The notes: generated by a model not told the origin, from the sequence alone. Shown: positions 8,401-15,705, numbered from the stretch's first letter. The stretch is 64,000 nucleotides of DNA from an uncultured Helicobacteraceae bacterium (GCA_947311765.1 CAMZLS010000036.1:1-64000), one strand, 5' to 3'. Translations and numbers: made by a program.

Positions 8401-9767
8401 TATTTTAAAATCCATGCTGAAAACTTCCGTCCTTTGAGTTTTCCATTTTGTATAAGCTGGTATGCCTTGTCGATATATTTTCGCTCTATCGCAACATAGC
8501 TTTGTCTATCATAGATATCAATCTTGCCTATACTTTTACCCTCTAGTCCACCTTGGGCAGTTAAAGCACCAAGAATATCTCCAGCGCGTAACTTCTCTCT
8601 CTTGCCACCTTCGATAACTAAGGTGACATTTTTTGGAAGGATTTTGATAAGATCTGTTACATGTAAGGCTTTTGCATCTTCAAAAATACGTTTTTCATCC
8701 GCATATATATCTTCTATTTCATCTTTGACATAGAGTGTAAAAGCGAGACCCTCTTTACCAGCGCGACCTGTTCGCCCTATGCGATGTGTATAGGTGTCGC
8801 TATCATTAGGGATATCATAGTTGATAACAGCAGAAAGATTTTTCACATCAAGTCCACGCGCAGCAACATCGGTTGCAACTAAAACAGGACAGCTATGATT
8901 TGAAAATTGAACCAAGACATCAGTCCGTACAAACTGCTCTAAATCCCCATGAATTGCAAGCGCATCTATATCTTGTTTTTGTAAGTCATCAGCTAACTCT
9001 TGCGCCTTTACTTTTGTATTGCAAAAAATAATAGTGCTCTCAGGTTTAAAAGATGAGAGAATATTTACCGTAGCCTGCAGTTTCTCATCAAAGTTAGTTT
9101 TGTAAAAACGCTCGATAATCTTATTTGCACTCTCTTGGCTGATTGTTTGAATATTGACAGCGTCTTTTTGTATCTCTGCGCTCAAACTCATAATCTCATC
9201 GGGATAGGTAGCTGAAAAAAGCATAGTTTGCCGTTTTGCAGGAGTATTTGTGATGATTTTTTTTATATCATCAAAAAATCCCATATCCAACATCCTATCA
9301 GCTTCATCAAGAACCAAAGTATTCATCGCTTCAAGATTGATAGTGCGCTCGCTAATATGCTGAATAAGACGACCAGGAGTACCAACAACTATATGTGCGC
9401 CATGTGAGAGAGAATTGACTTGACGCTTAAAAGGAGTTCCACCATAAAGCATCAAAATTTTGATATTATGAGCAAATCGTGCCAAACGACGCAGCTCCTT
9501 AGCCACCTGATCAGCTAGTTCACGAGTAGGGCAGATAATCATGCTTTGGATTTTAAATGATTTTACATTGAGTTTATGAAGCAAGCCAATACCAAAGGCG
9601 GCAGTTTTACCGCTTCCTGTTTTGGCTTGAACAATAACATCACGGTTTTGTAAAATTTCGGGCAAACTTTGGGCTTGAACAGGAGTCATAGACTTGTATT
9701 CAAGTGTCTCAAGATTTGCTAACATTGCTGGGGATAATTTTAGTGTTGAAAAGTTTATTTCATTCAT
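8400..9767 (-). CDS. dbpA: DEAD-box ATP-dependent RNA helicase DbpA
   Basis: The protein of 455 residues shows the full DEAD-box set in order: Q motif region (TPVQAQSLP), Walker A AKTGSGKTAAF, PTRELADQ, GGTPFKRQ, TPGRL, DEAD, SAT, and ARGLDV...HRIGRTGRAG. The C-terminal domain ends YVAIERKYIDKAYQLIQNGKLKGRKFSAWIL, the DbpA-type RNA-binding domain that directs the helicase to 23S rRNA during large-subunit assembly. The open frame extends upstream into tRNA sequence, so I take the ATG at 9767 (MNEINFSTL) as the start. A TTACATGTAA palindrome at 8657 is read as LHV. Confidence 0.92.
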   Translation of the reverse strand: MNEINFSTLKLSPAMLANLETLEYKSMTPVQAQSLPEILQNRDVIVQAKTGSGKTAAFGIGLLHKLNVKSFKIQSMIICPTRELADQVAKELRRLARFAHNIKILMLYGGTPFKRQVNSLSHGAHIVVGTPGRLIQHISERTINLEAMNTLVLDEADRMLDMGFFDDIKKIITNTPAKRQTMLFSATYPDEIMSLSAEIQKDAVNIQTISQESANKIIERFYKTNFDEKLQATVNILSSFKPESTIIFCNTKVKAQELADDLQKQDIDALAIHGDLEQFVRTDVLVQFSNHSCPVLVATDVAARGLDVKNLSAVINYDIPNDSDTYTHRIGRTGRAGKEGLAFTLYVKDEIEDIYADEKRIFEDAKALHVTDLIKILPKNVTLVIEGGKREKLRAGDILGALTAQGGLEGKSIGKIDIYDRQSYVAIERKYIDKAYQLIQNGKLKGRKFSAWILK

Positions 9768-9827
9768 GAGCGCATTATAGTATGTAAAGCTTTGTTGAAA
9801 GGTAGTGAAGATGATTTGGATTAAAAG

Positions 9828-9883
9828 TGGTACCAGTGGCCGGACTCGAACCGGCACGCCCAAAGGCGGGGGATTTTGAATCC
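9828..9883 (-). pseudogene. 3' half of a split tRNA-Leu(CAA)
   Basis: Read on the minus strand this is the 3' part of a tRNA-Leu: from the anticodon loop (TTCAAAA) through the 3' anticodon stem TCCCC, a G+C-rich variable arm, a perfect T-arm (GCCGG TTCGAGT CCGGC), the acceptor strand CACTGGT, A73 and an encoded CCA ending at 9828. Upstream of the anticodon loop the sequence is not tRNA. The missing 5' half is at 13222-13259: its acceptor strand GCCAGTG pairs with CACTGGT (one G-U) and its GGGGA pairs with TCCCC. This is the left border of the insertion. Confidence 0.85.
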
Positions 9884-9921
9884 TGACCTTAGCCCCTATT
9901 TATAGGGATTTAAAGCCTCTC

Positions 9922-9971
9922 TGTGCAATAACTGTGCAGTAAGTCTATTAATCTAAACTGAATGTGCAGTT
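9922..9971 (+). repeat. Left end direct repeats, TGTGCARTA type (three copies)
   Basis: TGTGCAATA at 9922-9930, TGTGCAGTA at 9933-9941 and TGTGCAGTT at 9963-9971 lie in the same orientation with start-to-start spacings of 11 and 30. Three like copies lie near the right end with spacings of 32 and 11. Paired direct repeats near both ends are typical of arm-type binding sites of tyrosine integrases. A small inverted repeat CCCTATTTATAGGG precedes them at 9894-9907. Confidence 0.6.
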
Positions 9972-10044
9972 GCTATTACTCTTTATTTGAATTGTGTTGT
10001 TGAAATTATACATAAAGTTTGGTTTACTTGAAAGTTTTAAAGGG

Positions 10045-10131
10045 TGGTACCAGCAGCCGGAATCGAACCGGCACTCTATTACTAGAATTGGATTTTGAAT
10101 CCAACGTGTCTACCAATTTCACCATGCTGGC
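10045..10131 (-). tRNA. tRNA-Leu(CAA), complete copy carried by the island
   Basis: The 87-nt gene starts GCCAGCATGGTG at 10131 and ends with an encoded TGGTACCA at 10045. The acceptor stem GCCAGCA/TGCTGGT has a single G-U pair, the D-arm has GTG/CAC, the anticodon arm TTGGA-TTCAAAA-TCCAA gives anticodon CAA, a long class II variable arm follows, then the T-arm. Anticodon, loop and D-loop match the split host tRNA, but the variable arm and anticodon stem differ, so it is a separate lineage and not a simple duplicate. It probably supplies the function lost by the split gene (inference). Confidence 0.92.
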
Positions 10132-10173
10132 ACATGAAGAAGTCTTGAAATGGAATTATGCCAAAAGTTACCT

Positions 10174-10199
10174 AAATATATTCATAAATGAATATATTT
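10174..10199. repeat. Perfect 12-bp inverted repeat between tRNA-Leu and the RT gene
   Basis: The arms AAATATATTCAT (10174-10185) and ATGAATATATTT (10188-10199) are perfect complements with only AA between them. The element lies 42 bp upstream of the tRNA and just before the predicted RT promoter, so it could be an operator serving both directions, or a cruciform. I see no longer structured RNA in the 124 bp between tRNA and RT gene. Confidence 0.6.
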
Positions 10200-10221
10200 T
10201 TCTGTGTTATGAATTTAAAGG

Positions 10222-10250
10222 TATAATAGTGATAATTAACTTAAGTGAGG
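10222..10250 (+). promoter_or_regulatory. RT gene -10 box and ribosome binding site
   Basis: A perfect -10 TATAAT lies at 10222-10227, with no strong -35 upstream. AAGTGAGG at 10243-10250 is a ribosome binding site 5 bp before the GTG at 10256. Together they fix the RT start at 10256, although the open frame extends upstream through the tRNA gene. Confidence 0.55.
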
Positions 10251-10255
10251 ATTCT

Positions 10256-11872
10256 GTGGCACGAGCACAAAAAGAATTTTATTTATCTGAAGAGTCTCTG
10301 GAATGGACTAAAAAACACTTACAGAGATTTTCAGACGGGGATATCTTCCCTAAACCTTTTGAATTTCATGCTATATGGTCTGACTGGGCTGATATAAAGG
10401 CTAAGCTTACTGCCCAAAACTTATACAAGTATGAGACAGGGGCAACTAGAATTATGGCTGTTCCTAAAAGTACAATAGGATTTAGAATCTCACACCAACT
10501 CGATCCAATAGACACATTGATTTATTTTTCTTTAATTTATTATATTGTTCCTCAGCTTGAAAAATATCGTTTTGATTTTTCGCAGGGAATATCGTGTAGC
10601 TATAGGTTTAAGTTAGACGAGAATGGAAATCTATTTGATAAAGATATACAAAATAAAGCATGGGAAGCTTTTGAAGATAATACAAAGAAGCATGCACAAA
10701 ATTTTGAATATATACTAGCCACTGACATTGCAGATTTTTATAATAATATCTATACTCACCGTGTACATAATAGTATTTGTGATTCTTATGAATATTTTAG
10801 TGAATCAACAGAAGAAAGTAAACATGTTGCTAAATTATTAGAAAACTTTTTAATGTCTTTAACTGCTTCTAGTTCCAAAGGTATTCCGGTGGGTCCTACT
10901 GCTAGTATAGTGATATCAGAGTTTATTTTAACAGATATAGATCATTTCTTATTTAATAATAATGTTACTTTTACTCGTTATGCTGACGATCTTAGAATTT
11001 TTGCTAAAACAAAACAAGAAACATATAAAATACTTCAAGAACTTACAAAGTACTTATATACCCACCATAAGTTAAGTTTATCTTCTGCTAAAACTTATTT
11101 AAAATTGTCTAGTACATTTGTTGAAGAGGTTTTTGACCCTGAATTGGAAGAGAATAAAAAGAAAGAAAAATGGCACAATATTTTAGGGTCTTCCGCTTTT
11201 GATATGTACGGTATGGGTGAAGAGGAAGAAGCTGAAGCGAAAAAAGAGCGTAAAGTTATAGTTGATACATTAGTTTTTCATGAAATATTAGATTATGTAT
11301 TGGAATCTAATGAAAAGTTTGATTTAGGTGTTGCAAGACACTTATTTGGAAAAATGAAAAAAATAGAAGACTCAGAGATAACATTAAAAGTAATTCAAAA
11401 TTTAGAAAATTTACTTCCAGCTATTAAAAATGTATGTTTATTCCTTATTAAGATTGTTGATAAGAATTTTGTTGAAGCAAATAGAACCATGATAGCAACT
11501 AAAATAAATGAACTTAGAGAATACAAAATTCCATTTGTAAACTTATGGATAGATTATATGTTAATAAAGAATGAGCATTTACGTACCTTGGAATTAACTG
11601 ATAAAGTGTTCAAAAAGTTTGGTGGTATATCTTTTAAGAGAAAGTCTTTTTTAATGGCATTATTCAAAAAAAAATTCTCATTTATTAGAGAGCAGAAAGA
11701 GTTATCATTTTCATTAGATCCATGGTCACTAAGAGCATTGATATATGCTTCTCAAATTTTACCAACTGAAGAACGAGCATGGTTAGATAAAATTAGTAGT
11801 AAAGACATTCTTAATGTAAGCGTTAAAAAATATGTAAGAAAAATGAATAAAAATTATGAAAGTGAAGTCTAA
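10256..11872 (+). CDS. Reverse transcriptase, unassigned (possible defence RT)
   Basis: The 538-residue protein has RT motifs in order: FRISHQLDPIDTLIYFSLIYYI, motif A ATDIADFYNNIYTH with Asp157, motif B-like SSKGIPVGPTASIVISEFIL, and motif C RYADDLRIF (YADD at 242-245). After a motif D-like LSLSSAKTYL, the last 230 residues are helix-rich and have no motif I recognise. The GIPVGP motif and the helical C-terminal half recall Abi/DRT (unknown group) antiphage RTs more than retrons or group II introns: no maturase, HNH, NAxxH or VTG features are visible, and no intron RNA. The Fic gene starts 7 bp after the stop, so the two form an operon. Start choice: GTG with a good ribosome binding site. 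Confidence 0.82.
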   Translation: MARAQKEFYLSEESLEWTKKHLQRFSDGDIFPKPFEFHAIWSDWADIKAKLTAQNLYKYETGATRIMAVPKSTIGFRISHQLDPIDTLIYFSLIYYIVPQLEKYRFDFSQGISCSYRFKLDENGNLFDKDIQNKAWEAFEDNTKKHAQNFEYILATDIADFYNNIYTHRVHNSICDSYEYFSESTEESKHVAKLLENFLMSLTASSSKGIPVGPTASIVISEFILTDIDHFLFNNNVTFTRYADDLRIFAKTKQETYKILQELTKYLYTHHKLSLSSAKTYLKLSSTFVEEVFDPELEENKKKEKWHNILGSSAFDMYGMGEEEEAEAKKERKVIVDTLVFHEILDYVLESNEKFDLGVARHLFGKMKKIEDSEITLKVIQNLENLLPAIKNVCLFLIKIVDKNFVEANRTMIATKINELREYKIPFVNLWIDYMLIKNEHLRTLELTDKVFKKFGGISFKRKSFLMALFKKKFSFIREQKELSFSLDPWSLRALIYASQILPTEERAWLDKISSKDILNVSVKKYVRKMNKNYESEV

Positions 11873-11878
11873 AATTTA

Positions 11879-12949
11879 ATGACTGAATTCATACCAAGCA
11901 ATTTACCACTAGAAATAGATATTGAAACAAAATCTATCCTAAAAAAATCTATCACAGCAAATAAAGCTCTTGCCAAACTTAATGGTGTTGCCAAAATTAT
12001 TCCTAATCAAGCGATTTTAATAAACTCATTGATTTTACAAGAAGCAAAAGATAGCTCTGAAATTGAAAATATCATTACGACACATGACGAGCTTTTTCGG
12101 TCAGGTTTAGATATTTCAAGTATCTCTCATGCTACAAAAGAGGTTCAAAGCTATAGCAGAGCATTACTTAAAGGTTTTGACTTGGTTCGTGAGCATTCTC
12201 TGCTTTTAACTCGTCATATCGTCGATATTCAAGAAGAGCTTGAAGGGAATGTTGCTGGCATACGAAAACAAGCAGGAACAGTTCTGAAAAATCAAGCAAC
12301 TGGTGAAGTAATTCATACTCCACCTCAAGACGAAGCAACGATCAGAAAGCTTCTTAATAACCTTGAGCAGTACATAAATACTGAGGACGACATTGACCCT
12401 TTGATTAAAATGGCAGTTATTCATTATCAATTTGAATCTATTCACCCATTTTACGACGGTAATGGTAGAACAGGTAGAATTATAAATATTTTATACCTTG
12501 TCTTAAATGACCTTTTAGATCTTCCTATTTTATATTTGAGTAGTTATATTATAAAACATAAGGCTGACTACTATAAACTTTTACAAGAAGTGAGAACTAA
12601 AGACTCATGGCATGAGTGGATTTTGTATATGCTTGAGGGTATTGAGCAAACTGCACTAGGACAGATTCAACTTATCAATGATATTAAAGAGCTTATGGAT
12701 AGTACAAAAGAGCAGTTAAAAATAGAACTTCCTAAGATATATTCAAAAGATTTGCTCGAAGTACTTTTTATTCACCCCTACACAAAGATTGATATGTTAG
12801 TTCATTCTCTTGATCTTCATAGAGAAACAGCTAGTAAGCATTTACAGGCTATAGAAAAAATAGGAATACTTAAAAGTGTTAAAATCAAAAATAGTAAATT
12901 TTTTGTTAATGTAAAACTATTTGAATTACTTCAAAAAGGTATGTCGTGA
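11879..12949 (+). CDS. Fic-domain protein (class II, N-terminal inhibitory motif) with C-terminal winged helix
   Basis: The 356-residue protein has the Fic core motif HPFYDGNGRTGR at residues 189-200, complete for catalysis. The Fic_N region contains SSEIEN (residues 59-64), matching the inhibitory S/TxxxE[G/N] helix of class II Fic proteins that blocks ATP binding until released. The last 80 residues look like a winged helix-turn-helix (YTKIDMLVHSLDLHRETASKHLQAIEKIGIL). Fic enzymes usually transfer AMP from ATP to target proteins. The gene follows the RT by 7 bp, with only a weak ribosome binding site, so it depends on the RT transcript. Its target is unknown; the RT or a host protein is possible. 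Confidence 0.88.
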   Translation: MTEFIPSNLPLEIDIETKSILKKSITANKALAKLNGVAKIIPNQAILINSLILQEAKDSSEIENIITTHDELFRSGLDISSISHATKEVQSYSRALLKGFDLVREHSLLLTRHIVDIQEELEGNVAGIRKQAGTVLKNQATGEVIHTPPQDEATIRKLLNNLEQYINTEDDIDPLIKMAVIHYQFESIHPFYDGNGRTGRIINILYLVLNDLLDLPILYLSSYIIKHKADYYKLLQEVRTKDSWHEWILYMLEGIEQTALGQIQLINDIKELMDSTKEQLKIELPKIYSKDLLEVLFIHPYTKIDMLVHSLDLHRETASKHLQAIEKIGILKSVKIKNSKFFVNVKLFELLQKGMS

Positions 12950-13026
12950 AATTGATAAAATTACGACATAGTTTTAATCTATGTCGAATTTATTATGTTT
13001 TTTCGACATAGATTAAAGCTGTGTCG
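12941..13026. repeat. CGACATAG hairpin cluster downstream of fic
   Basis: CGACATAG (12964-12971) pairs perfectly with CTATGTCG (12979-12986) around a 7-nt loop. A second hairpin follows, CGACATAG (13003-13010) with CTGTGTCG (13018-13025), the inner arms also pairing between hairpins. A further ATGTCGT (12941-12947), inside the fic stop region, is complementary to ACGACAT (12963-12969). The cluster could be a transcription end, a stable RNA or a set of binding sites for the winged-helix domain of the Fic protein. Confidence 0.6.
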
Positions 13027-13047
13027 AAAAAAGTCATTCAAAAAAAG

Positions 13048-13099
13048 TGTGCAATAGTAATAAAAAGAGTAGGGCTATGTGTGCAGGATTTGTGCAATA
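13048..13099 (+). repeat. Right end direct repeats, TGTGCARTA type (three copies)
   Basis: TGTGCAATA at 13048-13056, TGTGCAGGA at 13080-13088 and TGTGCAATA at 13091-13099 have the same orientation as the left-end copies. Their spacing (32, then 11) mirrors that of the left end (11, then 30). They are read as arm-type sites of the missing integrase. Confidence 0.6.
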
Positions 13100-13161
13100 A
13101 AACACCATAATGACAATAAAATGGAAATTTTAAGAGTGAAATTTAATAGATTTGAAAAAGA

Positions 13162-13184
13162 AAAAGTCCTAATATAGGGCTTTT
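13162..13184 (+). terminator. Hairpin near the right end of the island
   Basis: AAAAG-T-CCTA pairs with TAGG-G-CTTTT around ATA, with a T run on the 3' arm. It resembles a short intrinsic terminator and would also work on the opposite strand. It lies 38 bp inside the right border. Confidence 0.45.
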
Positions 13185-13221
13185 GAAATATGTGATTTTA
13201 TCGGAGCGTGGGGTCACAGAC

Positions 13222-13259
13222 TTTTGAATCCCCTAAGTCTACCATTCCATCACACTGGC
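13222..13259 (-). pseudogene. 5' half of the split tRNA-Leu(CAA)
   Basis: Read on the minus strand from 13259: acceptor strand GCCAGTG, a D-arm region with GGTAGAC, then GGGGATTCAAAA, ending in the anticodon loop. Beyond this point (13221 and lower) the sequence is no longer tRNA. The D-stem has a T-T mismatch and the D-loop is one base short, which suggests decay since the gene was split. The matching 3' half is at 9828-9883. Confidence 0.8.
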
Positions 13260-13396
13260 ATTTAGTTTGGGTTAGAAATAAAGTTCGTGATTATATTTAT
13301 ACTTTACTTAATAAAGAATGAAAGAAGCAATATTTTTCAATATATTGTTCTCTTAGTAAAGAAAAACAGCTTTTGGACGATATTACATGTAAGAAG

Positions 13397-13413
13397 TTGG
13401 TATTCAAATTGCT
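13397..13413 (+). promoter_or_regulatory. Sigma-54 promoter of flgL
   Basis: TTGG at 13397-13400 and TTGC (13409-13412) place GG and GC exactly 10 bp apart, the -24/-12 spacing of sigma-54 promoters. It lies 36 bp before the flgL start, and class 2 hook and rod genes of Campylobacterota are known to use sigma-54. A TTACATGTAA palindrome (13383-13392) ends 5 bp upstream of it. Confidence 0.65.
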
Positions 13414-13448
13414 TTTTAAAATAAAATAATCAAATATGGAGGTGTCTC

Positions 13449-15560
13449 ATGCGTGTAACAAACAGTATGCAATATAGAGACATATATGGTGAAAATAATA
13501 AGACGGGACAGGCTCTGTTTGATGTAAATAAGCAGATTTCTTCGGGTCAAAAAATTCAATATGCTCATGAAGATAATGCTACTTTTATCGATACTATGCG
13601 TCTTGATAATGAAGTGACAACACTTACACAAGTAAAAAAAAGCACCCAAAGTGCTTATAAATTTAGTACGCAAACAGATACAGTTTTAGGGGATTTTTCT
13701 AAAGCGCTTGATACGATGAAGGTAAAATTAATAAACGCAGCTAATGGAACACATTCAGATGCAAGTTTAAATGCTATCGCTCAAGAGTTGCGTGGCTTAG
13801 AAAGTCATTTAAAAAATTTAGCAGATACTTCTATAAATGGTCAGTATCTTTTTTCTGGAACACAAACTTCAACAAAACCTCTTGATAATGAGAGTAATTA
13901 TACGGGCAATGATGGTGCTCTTAATGCCTTTCTTGGAAATGATATAAAGCAAAAATATAATATCTCTGGAGCAGACCTTTTTTTAGGAGAAGAGAGCAAT
14001 ACACAGAGAAAAATCACAACAAATGTCAAGCAGTTAAGTTTAAATGATCTGTATCCTGATGTTATGCAAAGCAATATCCTCACTAGAGGCAGTGCACAAG
14101 AGAAATATATTACTACGGATAATACTATTCGTGATTTAATGGGTGATACGGATAACGATACTACAAATGATGCGATAAGTCATTTTTATATTCGTGGTAC
14201 GAAAAGTGATGGAACATCTTTTAAGCAATCTATTGCGATGACTTCAGATCAAAAAGTAGGTGAGTTGCTAAGCGCAATAGAGACTAAATTTGGTGCTGGG
14301 TCTGTTGATGTAAGCTTAAATGAACATGGACAGATAGAGATTAAAGATAAGCTTAGTGGTTCTAGTAAACTTGATTTTCATATGATTGGAGCAGTTGATT
14401 TTGATACGACTGGAGATGATTTAGCTGATATTAATGATGCTGTAGCATATCCAGCTCCAAATACTGGAAGCATAGACAATCTTAGCAATGGCGAGACAGA
14501 TTTTAAAAAAATTATTGATGGCGCAAGCGCAGCACTTAATCCTAGCTTACATGTAAAAGAGTTCAATAAAAGTGCTCTCACCTCTGCAGTAGCAACAACT
14601 GCTGATGGTCTTATGTATGATAGAACACTTTTTGCGCAAGATGGTATGAAACTACAGAGCAATGTTTCACAAATACTCAAAGATGATAATAGCTTTGCAG
14701 TTGATGCAACAAAATTGGGTGATGTTTTCTCAAATATTAGCTCTACTAGGATTAGAGTAGGGGGCTTGCAAACTGATGGAGTAACGCCTTATAGCGTAGA
14801 TGTAGTTTTTGGCGCAAATCCTGCTACAGACATTGTTGAAGTACGCTCTGTGCCTGCTGATTCACTTCTGTATAATGTAGGTGATGGAAAAGGCAACGAC
14901 ACAGTAGCTGCTGATATGACATACAGACAACTTTTAGATGTCGTAAATATGGCAATGAATGGTGAAGTACCAACAGACAATGATGCTGACTATCGTGCTA
15001 AGATTCAAAATGCCAATACAAATTCAAATATTACTCTTAGTAGTGATGGAAAAATTGTATTGAAAGATTTAACAAACTCTAGTACATCCACAAAAGCTAC
15101 TTTAGCAATGTATGATACCAGTTCAGATAATTTTACAACAAACGCTTCGGTAACTACTTTTAACGCAAATACTGCCTTAACAATTCGTGATCCCAAAACA
15201 AACTTTTTTTCCCAGATTGATGAAGCGATAAAAGCTGTTGAAGAGGGGAGATATCGAGCTGATGGTGATGCAAAAGATCCTCGAAATGGTGGTATTCAAA
15301 ATGGCATTGCGATTATTGATGATCTTAATGAACATGTGAATCGTATGCAGTCTCAAGCAGGCTCACAATCTCAAAGCTTAAGTGCAGCAATCAATCGTAC
15401 AGACATGCTCTTGGTAAATACAAAAATATTACGCTCAGAAGTGATTGATGTAGATATCGCAGAGGCAACCTTGCAATTACAACAATTAACACTTAATTAC
15501 CAAGCAATGTTCTCGTCAATTTCACGTATTTCACAGCTCTCACTTGTGAATTATCTCTAA
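13449..15560 (+). CDS. flgL: Flagellar hook-associated protein 3 (FlgL), long form
   Basis: The 703-residue protein has the flagellin-like N-terminus (MRVTNSMQYRDIYGE...QISSGQKIQYAHED) and C-terminus (VDIAEATLQLQQLTLNYQAMFSSISRISQLSLVNYL) that form the coiled-coil export and assembly domains. The middle 500 residues are a large surface-exposed insert of Asp/Thr/Ser-rich beta sequence. FlgL joins hook to filament. E. coli FlgL is about 317 residues, so this one is long, as is common in Campylobacterota. The start at 13449 follows a strong GGAGG (13439-13443). Sigma-54 promoter at 13397. One TTACATGTAA at 14547. Confidence 0.92.
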   Translation: MRVTNSMQYRDIYGENNKTGQALFDVNKQISSGQKIQYAHEDNATFIDTMRLDNEVTTLTQVKKSTQSAYKFSTQTDTVLGDFSKALDTMKVKLINAANGTHSDASLNAIAQELRGLESHLKNLADTSINGQYLFSGTQTSTKPLDNESNYTGNDGALNAFLGNDIKQKYNISGADLFLGEESNTQRKITTNVKQLSLNDLYPDVMQSNILTRGSAQEKYITTDNTIRDLMGDTDNDTTNDAISHFYIRGTKSDGTSFKQSIAMTSDQKVGELLSAIETKFGAGSVDVSLNEHGQIEIKDKLSGSSKLDFHMIGAVDFDTTGDDLADINDAVAYPAPNTGSIDNLSNGETDFKKIIDGASAALNPSLHVKEFNKSALTSAVATTADGLMYDRTLFAQDGMKLQSNVSQILKDDNSFAVDATKLGDVFSNISSTRIRVGGLQTDGVTPYSVDVVFGANPATDIVEVRSVPADSLLYNVGDGKGNDTVAADMTYRQLLDVVNMAMNGEVPTDNDADYRAKIQNANTNSNITLSSDGKIVLKDLTNSSTSTKATLAMYDTSSDNFTTNASVTTFNANTALTIRDPKTNFFSQIDEAIKAVEEGRYRADGDAKDPRNGGIQNGIAIIDDLNEHVNRMQSQAGSQSQSLSAAINRTDMLLVNTKILRSEVIDVDIAEATLQLQQLTLNYQAMFSSISRISQLSLVNYL

Positions 15561-15580
15561 ATATTTGGCATTTTGACATA

Positions 15581-15607
15581 CAAAGCGCTTCTTTTGCGCT
15601 TTTTTTG
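15581..15607 (+). terminator. Intrinsic terminator of flgL
   Basis: AAGCGC and GCGCTT form a stem around TTCTTTT, followed by an uninterrupted run of T. It starts 21 bp after the flgL stop. Confidence 0.85.
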
Positions 15608-15620
15608 TTATACTCTCTTC

Positions 15621-15682
15621 TTAGGAATTGAATTTAAATAACTACGCTAATTATAGCAATGTTATTTAAATTCAATTCCTTA
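15621..15682. repeat. Long inverted repeat upstream of ftsK
   Basis: Two 22-bp arms (15621-15642 and 15661-15682) are complementary at 21 of 22 positions around an 18-nt A+T-rich loop. There is no T run, so it is not a normal terminator. It lies between the flgL terminator and the ftsK ribosome binding site, next to a TTACATGTAA copy at 15684. It could be a leader hairpin, an operator or a small repeat element. Confidence 0.7.
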
Positions 15683-15705
15683 TTTACATGTAAGGATGTT
15701 TTCTT

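Larger units (their letters stand above)
9884..13231 (+). mobile_element. 3.35-kb RT-Fic island inserted in the anticodon loop of tRNA-Leu(CAA)
   Basis: The segment lies between two copies of TTTTGAATCC (9874-9883 and 13222-13231), which is the anticodon-loop/stem sequence of the split tRNA. Joining 9828-9883 to 13232-13259 restores an 84-nt tRNA-Leu(CAA). The island holds, left to right, three TGTGCA-type direct repeats, a complete tRNA-Leu(CAA) on the minus strand, a palindrome and promoter, a reverse transcriptase gene, a Fic gene, a block of CGACATAG hairpins, and three further TGTGCA-type repeats. No integrase or transposase gene is present. Site choice and end repeats point to tyrosine-recombinase integration with the enzyme supplied in trans or lost (inference). 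No TTACATGTAA copy lies within it. Confidence 0.8.

Noticed and set aside
9768-9863. N-terminal extension of the DbpA reading frame
   Set aside because: It runs into the 3' half of tRNA-Leu, and DbpA homologues begin at MNEINFSTL.
9828-10131. Two intact tRNA-Leu genes in tandem
   Set aside because: The left one has no 5' half: its anticodon stem and D-arm are replaced by unrelated sequence, and the matching half is at 13222-13259.
10019-10255. N-terminal extension of the RT reading frame
   Set aside because: The frame runs through the complete tRNA-Leu gene; the GTG at 10256 has a ribosome binding site and a promoter just upstream.
10132-10255. Retron msr-msd or group II intron RNA before the RT
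   Set aside because: Only a 12-bp palindrome and a promoter are visible; there is no long structured region, and retron (NAxxH, VTG) or maturase motifs are missing from the protein.
13416-13673. 85-codon minus-strand frame over the flgL start
   Set aside because: It runs across the sigma-54 promoter region and the conserved FlgL N-terminus.
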